A stretch of 64,000 nt of DNA from Scedosporium boydii (lineage: Eukaryota; Ascomycota; Sordariomycetes; Microascales; Microascaceae). Within the stretch, counting starts at the first letter, position 1, and every line of letters starts with the position of its first letter. Under the pieces are notes generated by a model. That model did not search any database, was not told where the DNA came from, and worked only from the letters and a program-made list of their open reading frames with translations. The DNA lies in contig NJFT01000129.1 in NCBI GenBank assembly GCA_002221725.1, positions 48,957 through 112,956 of the forward strand, in the 5' to 3' direction. Shown piece after piece: positions 24,807 to 34,853 of the stretch. A program made the position numbers and the translations under genes.

Positions 24807-25031
24807 ATGTGCAAATACGTCAAACACCTCCGTATCTGCTACATTTGCGAGAATGAAGACACGGTCCTCATATCGGAGAAGCCTTGTCCGCCAGCCAAGA
24901 AAAGTGGCGTGTTCGGCAGCTGTGATCAAGGCATTGCCAGTGGGCGCAACAAAACGCAATACCAATGCTGGAATTGCAAAGACAATGTTACGCGCATCTC
25001 GACCCAAGCAACGGGGTATGCCCGGCGGTAA
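24807..25031 (+). CDS. small cysteine-rich protein, possible zinc-binding fold
   Basis: A 74-residue frame starts at ATG 24807 and ends at the stop 25029-25031. The visible pattern is C2, C11-x2-C14, C27, C39 and C54-x2-C57, with the segments KHLRICYICENEDTVL and TQYQCWNCKDN. Two CxxC knuckles in a chain this short suggest a metal-binding ribbon, and small orphan proteins of this general look are common in filamentous fungi. There is no signal peptide, so an effector role is not supported. The same frame is open upstream with an earlier ATG at 24645; the later start was preferred because the upstream part looks non-conserved and Ser/Pro-rich. The function is unknown, and a chance frame cannot be excluded. 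Confidence 0.5.
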   Translation: MCKYVKHLRICYICENEDTVLISEKPCPPAKKSGVFGSCDQGIASGRNKTQYQCWNCKDNVTRISTQATGYARR

Positions 25032-25498
25032 GCTCAGCTGGGCTGAGTGATCAAACTGAGCCGAGCTGGGTTCTTCTCTCTCTTAGAGTCCTCTTTCTGT
25101 CCATGGGAAGAGGTATAAAGAAGTGGGATGTATGTCTGTGTTGTTCGAGTGATTTGCTTTTCTGAAATACGTAAAATGATGGGCGGAACGATAAATGTTT
25201 CGGGACCTGCAGTATCTGATGCTGGCGTTATATGGCGGCCAGGTTCCCTTCCAAAGGACGAGATGTGTCACGGGCTTGATATGTCCTGGAGCTCGTGAAA
25301 GCTGGACTGTTCATACGGCAACCGAGGAAGGGAAGCGATATGAGGGATTCATTTCGAGTTTGATAGTGTACACGTGCATATAGCACATTCATCATGCTTC
25401 CCAAAACCCGGGACGGCGCCAATCGCAGCATCAACTCAGTCAACAAAACCAGTCCTCACATATAGAGACTCGTAGTTCGTAGAAATCCAGTGAACCCC
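25032..25498. other. convergent intergenic region
   Basis: This 467-nt gap lies between the small Cys-rich frame and the peroxiredoxin 3' end. No other feature is seen. Confidence 0.5.
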
Positions 25499-26306
25499 TC
25501 AGCCAAGCACGTTATTTGCCAAGGAAACTTGAGGACAACATTTTGATCAGCACGCACGGCATTGTTTTGAAAACCATGGCCACAGGACGACATACCACTG
25601 GTGCCAGTATTATCAGGCTCGACGTAGGCAGCGGCAACATGGCCATTCTCTATCACAAGGGCGTACCGCTTGCTACGGACGTTTCCGAAGATGGCAGTTC
25701 CATCGAAGTCTAAATCGAGAGCCTTTGTGAACGAGGCAGAAGGGTCGCCGAGAAATCGAATCTACACGTGGGAGAAGAAGTTAGAAATATTTTTCTCGTG
25801 GCCCCTGTTCCTCGCCATGTGGGATTCGAGGATTAACTTGCCCCAGTCTGCTTAGCAGGGTCCAGCTGCTCGCCCCACGCCTTCATTCTAGGAGATTGTC
25901 AGTATATCGAGAACACCGTTTTTAGAAGAGCCCAGCGCTAGATCAATCTATCCACGGCTGGCATTGCCATTTACACTTACACAAAGGGATCATTGACAGA
26001 GACGACAAAGACCCGGCCCACATTCTTGAGCTTGGGATGGTTCATGTAGCCGGGGACATGGGTGGTAGAGCAGGCGCCCGAGAAGGCGGCTGGAACGCCA
26101 ATGATGATACCATCACCGCCATTGAACTCTTCGGCAAGATTCACCTTGTTGCCGGGTGAGTTCTCGACAAGAACGTCGAGGTCGGGGAGGGGGTCGCCGA
26201 CTCGGACAGCAGCAGCGCGGGTGGTGTGGAAAGGTCTACGGGGGATTGTGGAGGAGATGGCAGGTCGGAGGAGAGGAAGGCGGGAGAATGGTGCTCGGAA
26301 AGCCAT
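25499..26306 (-). CDS. mitochondrial Prx5-type peroxiredoxin
   Basis: Four exons, 26306-25981, 25887-25842, 25761-25596 and 25527-25499, give 188 residues ending in SLANNVLG. Intron 2 (25841-25762) begins with GCAAGT, a GC-AG intron; the other two are GT-AG. Residues 1-34 (MAFRAPFSRLPLLRP and on to RPFHTTRAAAV) form a clear mitochondrial presequence. The peroxidatic cysteine is C79 in VPAAFSGACSTTHVPGY. The rest follows the family: VGRVFVVSVNDPFVMKAWGE, RFLGDPSASFTKALDL and NVRSKRYALVIENG. No other cysteine occurs in the predicted chain, so the resolving Cys is absent, and an external thiol (glutathione or thioredoxin) would have to reduce it. The enzyme removes H2O2 and alkyl hydroperoxides. 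The last exon is only 29 nt, but phase and C-terminal sequence both support it. Confidence 0.93.
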
Positions 26307-28355
26307 TGTCGCGGTACGAATTGAGCTGAAGCTAATCTTGAGTGGGAGGGTGAGGTGGCCTGGTGGGAGGGAGCTTCCTACTTCGTACTGCTGACTGCTG
26401 AGGTCGGATCAATTAAAGCTGGAGCTGGAGCTGGAGCTGAGGGGTTGGAGAGACACAGAGCTTCCTCCTCCTCCTCCACTAGATACGGACATTGGCACAA
26501 TGCACTGTGCTGAGCTGACAGGAATGTTCTAGCGTGGGGGACGTGCCATGCATGGCAAATTCAGCAGGGAGTTCACGAATGACATCACTACATCTTGCGG
26601 TGGTTCCTTCAAATGGATCGATCTCGCAATCAAATTGTTTACTCACGGGGAGGAATTACGATATTGATATACATAATATGTTGACAGAAATTACGAAGCA
26701 GACAAACCAAGCTTAAAACTCATCAAATTAATCCAAGCCGTACGTTGCAGACCGCACGAGTAGATTGATTATTGTTAGCCCATGCCAGGTACGAAAACCG
26801 TGGAATTCAAAGGTTCATCCCTCTGCCTAGAAGGACTTTGTCCTCAGTTTCCGGATATTACTTTGTAATTGTGCTTCGGACGAACATGCGAGACTAAAGA
26901 AACACTAGATAGGGACACGGGTATCCAAAACAAAGCTTTGTGACTGAACCTCGACGGTCGGCGTCCCCGACTGCATCTAGAGTTCAGGTTGCCACCAAAA
27001 GCGAAGGAATGGAATCGAGTGTCGGATATTCATTCGCTATGGCGAATTACACCGATATTGGCATAAAACCGATCCAGTTTTAGGATATCATGCACCTGTC
27101 CCAGAACAACGGGTCGGCTTACGTGAGGGAAGCGTGGGTGATTCAAAAATCGTTATTAATTGTACCATTCAATGTTCAGGTTGTTGCCTCAATGAAGCCG
27201 ACTAAACGCCGAGGATTCGGGTAATTTCATCATCAGGCAGGCACGGGGGCTGTTGGAAATCCAATCTGCAAGTACTTTCGTAGAAGATAAGAGCACAGGA
27301 GACACCTTTTTGTTCGAAGCAGCTAGAGCCAGCTGGCCAGTGAACACTAACAGAGTCAATCTCTTTCCGCTTGCCTGGCGTTCAAAAACCCACATGAACC
27401 CTGCGACCTGCGCCTCGCCCCGGTTGAAGTAAGTACTTCGTACAACCACAAGTACACCGAAAGATACCCCTTGCAAGCCACTCGCCATTCGCCGTTCGGG
27501 ACTTCCCTCTCGAGGCCCATGCACTGCTGCTGCCTCGAACCGCCCTTTGACAAGAGACAAGAATCGGAACAATAAAACGAGCCCCTGGACAAACACGTCC
27601 TGGAAAAATCCCTCCTTTGCCCTACGACTCAGACAAGGAGTCAAAGTACGATCACTTCATCCCACCTGCAGCCTTAAGCCCCTTCGCCATCTCTACCTGA
27701 CCTCTGCACCTGATTCGATTCTGATCCCTTGATTCGTTCACTAGGCAGGAACATAACCCCTCGACGACGTACCACTCGCTTTGTCGACCCTCTCAGCTCT
27801 CCTATTTCTGGGACTCACGCTCTCATGTATATTTGATCGATGCATCCCAGCACGACGCAGACTTGAGCAGTTCACCAAGACCCAGCCTCTCCACCACACT
27901 TGGAACGTTGAAACCTCCCATGCACAGAGTCACTGCACAGCCCGCCAAATCGAGTCATCGAGCCTGATTCCAAGCCTCCAAGTCCCGTTAGCCTCGCCGT
28001 ACAGTCATCCAGGCTAACGCAACCTTACCGACCCAACTCTTCGCAACTTCAGCGTACCCCACCTACCCTTGCCACCACTGCTCCCACCACCACCACCACC
28101 ATCCCGAGTGCCTGTCCTGATAAATCTGCTTCCTCCCCCCGCCCCTTCAACACCGCCACCATTCCGCCTCTAACAAGAAAACGAAAGGCAGCTGAGGCGT
28201 CGACGGTTTCCCATAGCCATCTTGAACCTAAGAAGAAGATCGCCGCCTTGGTTGCCTCTGCCAACCGTCCGTCGCGCTCTGTCCAGGCGTCCGTCTCCGA
28301 CGTCACTGTTGCCGCTCCCCCCACACCCCAGACGACCACGACGAGCACCGCTGGT
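26307..28355. promoter_or_regulatory. divergent intergenic region, peroxiredoxin and Ariadne genes
   Basis: About 2 kb between two divergent starts. Next to the peroxiredoxin lies a TACTTCGTA word (26379-26387, 73 nt upstream of its ATG), then GGAGCT and CTC triplet-type repeats at about 26419-26480. A second copy of the word is at 27434-27442. From 27912 to 28355 the Ariadne frame stays open without an ATG. Confidence 0.55.
26379..26387 (+). repeat. copy of the dispersed TACTTCGTA word, peroxiredoxin promoter
   Basis: An exact TACTTCGTA extended to TACTTCGTAC, located 73 nt upstream of the peroxiredoxin start codon (26306). Confidence 0.8.
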
Positions 28356-30311
28356 ATGGATACGGACGAGGAATACATGTCGACCATGTCGTCTGACGAT
28401 GAAGTTCTATGCGACGTTGACGATTCTGAAGATGAGGGTAAGCTGAAGAACTAGCCACATCTCGACAGACATCCTGCCCTTTCCTCCCCCTTCCGCTCAC
28501 CGGCTCCCGTCCGACGCCATCTCCCTTACGCCCATTTAGAGTGTATGCAACGCTAACATTTGGGCGTCGTCCCATAATTTTTTCTAGATTTCGGCGATGA
28601 TTTTGATGACGATGCCCCCGACCCAGACTTCGGCCTCTCGGCAAAGGACCTGGACAAGAAGAAAAGGGCCTACGAAACTCCCTTTAAAGTTTTTGAGCCC
28701 CTCGATATCCAGCGCCAACAATCGGATATGGTAGATGAGGTGAACATGATCCTCGATATTCGAAAGGAAGACGCCGCCATCCTTCTTAGACATTTTAGGT
28801 GGCAGAAGGAGCGTCTTCTTGAAGACTACATGGATAAGCCGCAGAAAGTGCTCGAAGCTGTGGGCCTTGGAAAGACTTCTGCCAGCCTGCCGAAGCTCGA
28901 GATCGTTCCCGGCTTTATGTGCGATATCTGTTGCGAGGACGGAGACGACTTGGAGACGTTTGCCATGAAATGTGGCCATCGGTTCTGTGTCGATTGTTAC
29001 AGGCGGTATCTAACGCAAAAGATAAGAGAAGAAGGCGAGGCTGCTAGGATCCAGTGCCCGGCCGACGGATGCCATCGCATCCTCGACTCCCGGTCGCTCG
29101 ATATTCTTGTAACACCCGAACTGCAGGGCCGATACAGAGAACTCCTCAACCGCACATACGTCGAGGACAGCGATGTCCTTAAATGGTGCCCAGCACCCGA
29201 CTGCGAGAACGCGATCGAGTGTCCTGTGAAGAAGAAGGATCTTGTCAGGGTCGTGCCGACGGTAACTTGCCGCTGCGGTCATTGCTTCTGCTTCGGATGC
29301 GGTCTCAATGATCATCAACCTGCCCCATGTGAGCTCGTCAAGAAGTGGCTAAAAAAGTGCGCGGACGACTCGGAGACGGCCAACTGGATTTCAGCCAACA
29401 CCAAAGAGTGCCCCAAGTGCAACTCCACCATTGAAAAGAATGGTGGTTGCAACCACATGACTTGCCGGAAGTGCAAGTACGAGTTCTGCTGGATGTGCAT
29501 GGGTCTCTGGTCCGAGCATGGCACCAGCTGGTACAATTGTAATCGTTTCGAGGAAAAGAGTGGCGCGGAAGCTCGAGATGCCCAGGCCAGAAGCCGAATC
29601 TCCCTCGAGAGGTACTTGCATTACTACAATCGATACGCGAACCACGAGCAGTCCGCGAGGTTGGACAAGGACATTTACCAGAAGACGGAGAAGAAGATGG
29701 TACAGCTCCAAACCGCTTCTGGAATGTCATGGATCGAGGTGCAATACCTCAACTCCGCATCGCAGGCCCTACAGACGTGCCGCCAGACCCTTAAGTGGAC
29801 GTATGCTTTCGCGTTTTACCTGCAGCGCAACAACTTGACTGAGATCTTCGAGGACAACCAGAAGGATCTGGAGATGGCCGTGGAGGCTCTCTCAGAGATG
29901 TTTGAGAAGCCCATCGCTGAGCTTGCCGATAACAAGCTCAAGGTTGAGATCATGGTACGTGTTATATTTCCTTTATATTTCCCACATTAGTTTTTCTAGC
30001 ACACGCTGACCGCCTTCCTCTCTCTCCCTCTTTAGGACAAGACTGCCTATTGTAACAAACGACGACTAGTCCTCTTGGAGGATACTGCGGTCAACCTCGC
30101 TCAAGGTATATTCAAGCTCCAAATTTAAACCCTCGAAAAGAAAAGACAGAACAGAAAAAAGAAGAAAACAGAAGGAAAAAGAGAGAAAAAAAGAAAAAAG
30201 AGAAAAAAAAGAAAAAAAAAAGATACTTGTGGGACTAACTTCGCGAACTCTCTAGGGCGGTGGCAATTTAACATCGACTTCTCCTCGAAACCCTCTTCAC
30301 ACCGAGCATAG
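28356..30311 (+). CDS. Ariadne-type RBR E3 ubiquitin ligase
   Basis: Exons 28356-28437, 28588-29954, 30036-30105 and 30256-30311 give 524 residues. An acidic Asp/Glu/Ser N-terminus is followed by a UBA-like segment (KEDAAILLRHFRWQKERLLE). Then come RING1 (CDICCEDGDDLETFAMKCGH, from about residue 139) and the in-between-RING domain (CRCGHCFCFGCG). RING2 is ECPKCNSTIEKNGGCNHMTC, in which C315 is the expected catalytic cysteine carrying the ubiquitin thioester. The C-terminal Ariadne domain (LERYLHYYNRYANHEQSARL onward) restrains the ligase in this family until a neddylated cullin-RING partner binds. The last exon adds only GRWQFNIDFSSKPSSHRA. Start 28356 is the first in-frame ATG, but the frame is open for 148 codons upstream, so the N-terminus may be longer. 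The gene converges with the GH43 gene. Confidence 0.95.
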
Positions 30312-31029
30312 ACCATGGTCTCTATTTTACCAAATCACCTCTAGTGATCTCAAGGAATCACTTTCCAGCGGCCTTCATCTTTTATCATTTTTTTATAGTT
30401 TAAGCATCATTTGAGCACCTGTAACTACTAGTCAAGTTAAAGCTCCATTACCCAACTAACCAAATCAGATCGGAGGGAGAGCGATAGACAGCGATGCATC
30501 TTACTATCTCCCACTCCTCTCTCGGATGTCCATTTCATGACAGCTCCATGTCCATTCACTGCTTTCATTTTTCCTCCTTCCTGGAGTATAAGGAGGTATG
30601 GACTCAGCTAGGACAGCACAGCTCATCCTTGCCTCTTTTTCCTTCTCATTAGTCTCTCTCACTCAGTCTTTCCTACAGCAGCAGTCACAAACTGGGATAG
30701 ACGTCACATCACTTGTTGCTAGCTAATTGCTTTCTTGCACTTTTGCATCAGAAGGAGCCATGCTCTCCAATATCAGCCTGTTTCGATATGAATCTGGGAG
30801 AGGTTTGAATGGGGGTCTAGCATTCAAAGGTCTTTTATCACGCAGGGCATTGTCTTTCTGGCATGAGGGTTTTTATTTTCTTGGAATGATGGCGAAACAG
30901 GAGGAAAGGAAGGGTTGGAGTCCGCCCGCTTGCTTGTTTGTATTTTTTTGCTCATTCATGGCTATTACTTATCTCTCTCTATAACAAGGATCAAGCTCCT
31001 ATCACAAATACACAAAAGAGCCGCCCGCT
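30312..31029. other. convergent intergenic region
   Basis: About 0.7 kb between the Ariadne gene and the GH43 gene, which point toward each other. It should hold both 3' UTRs. No further gene is seen. Confidence 0.55.
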
Positions 31030-32643
31030 CTACTCAACAGGCACGAAAAGCTTATCAATATCGGGACCCCAGCCGCCGTCGACGCCCTCGAAGACGATAA
31101 CGTTGTCCGCAGTCTCGAGGTGGGTGACGAGCGTGCTGCTACTCGTGCCGCCCCTCGAAGGCAGGAACGCAAGTTTGACGGGGGCCTGGTCATTGACCCT
31201 CACGTTGGCATAGCGCGTTGAGCTATCTCCGTTGGCATATCTGATCCTCACGGTCGTGACGCCCGCCTTCTCCGTCGTAATGCCTAAAATAGTAACCGAT
31301 CCGTTCTCCGGGCCGCCGATATACCCCATAGCCCGTCCCCCCGAGCAGTCGCCGCACGAGACGGTCCTCGCCGCACCGCCAACCTGGCCCGCCTCGCCCT
31401 CATAACCCGTCTCGGCGATACCCTCGGTCCAGACCCCGCCCTCGAGGAGGTTAGGCACCCAATTGACCTTGTTCTTGAGGGAGACCGACGTGGGACCCCG
31501 GATGGAAATGGGAAGCCAGATGTACGTGGATGAATGGAGGTTGTCAGAGCGCCAGCGGTCGCCGAGGTACATGTAGTTACCGTCGCCGTAGGGGAGGATG
31601 AAGGTCGTTTGCGAAGCGTAGGTGTTTGAGCCGTCGTCGGCGAATTCGCGCCAGGGTGACCAGCCGGAGGAGAGAGAAGTGGAGGTGCTGTAGACCTGTT
31701 TTTTTTTAATTCAGAAAGCGGTTAGTTCAGGAGCGCGGGTAAGATTACGGAGCAAAATGAGAAAGCTTCACATTGTCGTTGGGATCCCAGCCTGTTAGGT
31801 GACTGCCGAACATGTAGTAGCGGCCATCGACTTTGACCATTGCGGGGGATTCGATCTTTTCGCTCCAGGTGTAGACGTTGCTTTCGACTTTTGTGTAGGT
31901 TGGGTCGAGCTTGTCGATGCGGAGACCGTTTTGACGCTGAGATTGGAGTCAGTGGGGAGCTCTGAAGCGGACCTGTAAAGCGTTGTACGTTTGGATCTTA
32001 CATCTTCGGTTAGGAGATATCCGGAGCCGTCGTCGTCTTTGAATAGGCCCATATCTCGGCTCTGGAAGCCGAGGGGCCGGAAGCTACCGTGGTACTCTAC
32101 ACTCAGAGATGAGCATCTATGAATATTCAGGAGTATCTGTACGTAGGGGGCTCCCTCAGAAACTCACCGTATTTCCCGCAGACACTATCCCCAGTAGCCA
32201 CCCCAACCTTCGCATCACCGTAATCCCGGCTATCTATATGCATCCACAGCGCATACTTCTTCGTCTCGTCGTTGTAGATAACCTTGGGCCGCTCAACGAT
32301 GCGGTCGGGTCCGAGGTCGCCGCTCGACGTTCGACTGAGAAGGGCGCCAACGTACTCCCACCTCACGAGGTCGGTGCTCGAGTAGCAGTTCACATTCTGG
32401 AAGGGGGTTCCGTCTGTTTTGTCCTCGCCGATGAGGTAGTAGGTTCCGTTTTCGGCGATTATGCCGGCGCCGTGGGCTTGGATGTGGCGACCGTCTGACT
32501 ATGCCTGGTTACTGCTCTGCCCGGACACAAGAGGGGGAGAAACAAAGAATACGTACGGCGGTCCACGTCCCGCCAGGAATGATCTGGAGGGAAGCGTGGG
32601 TTAGCGGTGAAAAGAGGAGTAGGAGGGCTGAATACAGGAGCAT
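31030..32643 (-). CDS. secreted GH43 exo-beta-1,3-galactanase with CBM35
   Basis: Five exons, 32643-32557, 32498-32168, 32096-32002, 31936-31772 and 31695-31030, give 447 residues. Residues 1-17 (MLLYSALLLLFSPLTHA) are a signal peptide, so the enzyme is secreted. A five-bladed GH43 domain follows: AHGAGIIAENGTYYLIGEDK, YSSTDLVRWEYVG, GSGYLLTED, KIESPAMVKVDGRYYMFGSH and TTFILP. The C-terminal third (about residues 315-447) resembles CBM35, for example TVRIRYANGDSSTRYANVRV. The layout fits fungal galactan 1,3-beta-galactosidases (GH43 subfamily 24), which release galactose from the backbone of plant arabinogalactan. E200 and Q255 are 55 residues apart, as are the acid Glu208 and the unusual Gln263 that replaces the general base in the Phanerochaete enzyme. 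That alignment is my inference. The enzyme points to growth on plant material. Confidence 0.92.
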
Positions 32644-34844
32644 CGTGTTGACTGGAGTCGGGCAGCCCAGATGACGATTCGACTTTGGAAGTTGGGCACG
32701 CAGAGTCTTGGAGGTCCTAGCATCGACTATATATATATTTTACTAGCTCACCCTATCTCATTTGCGTTGGGGGCTAACCGATCATATGTAAACGGAGCTA
32801 CTTCATTTGGGATATAAACCGCTGTCTAGTTATAGCGATATTCCCGGGACGAGACAGGCAAGCAATCTATCTAGGGGCAAGATCTTGCCTGCCTGAGGAG
32901 GAATACACATTGAACTTCTCGATGGAATATTGATGTTCACCATGGAGGGCATCTTAGAATCTAATCCGGTCACAACCACGGGGGGACGCAGCATCTAGCA
33001 TTTAACTCCTATGATGAATATGATGTAGCAATCACTAACAGCGTGGGAATTGCTCCAAACTATGCGGGGAAATAGACACTCGTCGAAGCGGTTGGCGAGA
33101 TTGGGGAAATCGGCATGGGAACACCGGGTAAAACGGGCAGAGGAAGTCTGGCATGCTCTGTGGATGGCGGGTTCGATGTAAATTAAACCGTTTTCTGGCC
33201 TGAATCGCGCAGTCGAGCGGAGGTATCGACCCAGCTGTTTTCTTCGGTGTTCTTGGTGCGCTTCTAGTTCCTGGAGTCATCAGTTACTTCGGCGGTCTTG
33301 GATCCCGACACAACCACGGGAGAGAATATGAAGTTCCTCTCCAAATGCGGGGGATAGTTTGTTGTTTTGGGCCCGTCCCTTCTAGACTCAACTGTTCAAT
33401 GGCGATTCAACGATGAGTCTTTTCTCCGCACCAGTCGCTGTAACGATCCTTCGCGGAGACCCGAAAACGGCCAGCAGCATCACGATGTAAGTTACGGAGG
33501 CGAGCCTCTCCCCACTCAATCATCCGCGCGAAGACACGGGCCGTTCGTTACCTGAGGCTAAAAATGCCTGGAGAATGCTTAGGTTGGGATGCTGATTCGG
33601 AGTATTTGAATTCAGGGGCTGATGGAGGCGGCCTTCGTAGGCTTGGGCAGAAGACGTAGAAGCGGTTCACTAGGGTCCAGCTTCGGGATATTTCCCAGCT
33701 CAGGTTTGAGCGATCCAAGAAGCTCATCACGACCTAGCGGCCCCCGGCCCAGCAGAAAGACGAGAAGCAATCCGTCCCATTCGGCGGTGGCCCTCGAGCG
33801 CTGGCACATTCAACGAGGTCCGGCGAGGGTATGCCGGCCTCCTCGCTCATGATGTTGAGCCTGACGACCCGGTTCTTCTGATATGATTCCATTGACCAGG
33901 CCGCAAGACACACACATGTCCCCCATTCTCTACTCTCATGCGCAAGGTTGTGTCATCCCTGTTTGAGCAAAGCCTTCCCTCGGGTATTAGCACGGAAATC
34001 TGCGGTAGTAGTGTCATGCTGGAGCCTACTTACCGCGCTCCCTGGATGATCGGGGTTGACTGGAGCCTGGATGAGGACGAGGGTGCCGCCCAGCACCGAG
34101 CCTCCATCACGGATCAGGGGTGGGTTCTATTAAAAGCGTTTCCATATCTTTCTGATCGCTGCAAGCTTGTGCCTCTAACCACCTTAATCTCACCCCGAGG
34201 CCTAACCTTGCGCCACAACGGGACATTGCCGGCGATCAAGTTAATAGAAGGGCAACTCTTCGCATTAGGTTAAAGGACTCCTAGAGCCTGTTATGGCTTG
34301 CCTTTGCGGTTGACGTAATCTGCAAGCGAGAGGCAGTTCCTACAATTGTGATACATCGCGGTGCTACCGAGCATCTATCCAACGTTGCCCTGGGCAATCT
34401 GGCTTCTCGACACGGACATACGGAGCAAAAGCAACGTGACGCGACCGCCGGGGCTGTTTTATGTCGCTGTCCTTGCAATCATACTCTCCCGAGAGTGCGG
34501 CCGAGGCTGGTCAGGGTTATCTGAATCGTTACGGAGTGGGTTGGGACGCAGGAGACAGTCGATCCGCGTCGTAAAAGGGCAGTGAAGTGTACACAGGCAG
34601 CCCTCGTGCTCTTTCTCTTTTCTTCTCTCCCTATCCCTATCGTTTTGCTTTATCTATTTACTTTATTTTTATTTTATTTTTATCTCAAATAACGCATGAG
34701 ATTATTATTGCGGTTTCGAAACATTGGGATCATCGTACAACAACTCGATGTCACTGCAGAAGGATTGGTGGCCTGGCTGCATGATGAGAGGCGGACCCTT
34801 GAGATCCAGATTCACATCACATCTGTCCATCCTGCGAAGTACAC

Positions 34845-34853
34845 TACTTCGTA
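34845..34853 (+). repeat. copy of the dispersed TACTTCGTA word with flanking inverted half
   Basis: An exact TACTTCGTA, extended to TACTTCGTACTTC, follows GCGAAGTACAC by a few bases, so inverted GAAGTAC/GTACTTC halves surround it. Located in the gene-poor block. Confidence 0.75.

Noticed and set aside
15000..32643. Secondary-metabolite or other gene cluster
   Set aside because: The genes are unrelated housekeeping and single-function genes; no PKS, NRPS, terpene synthase, P450 or cluster regulator is present.
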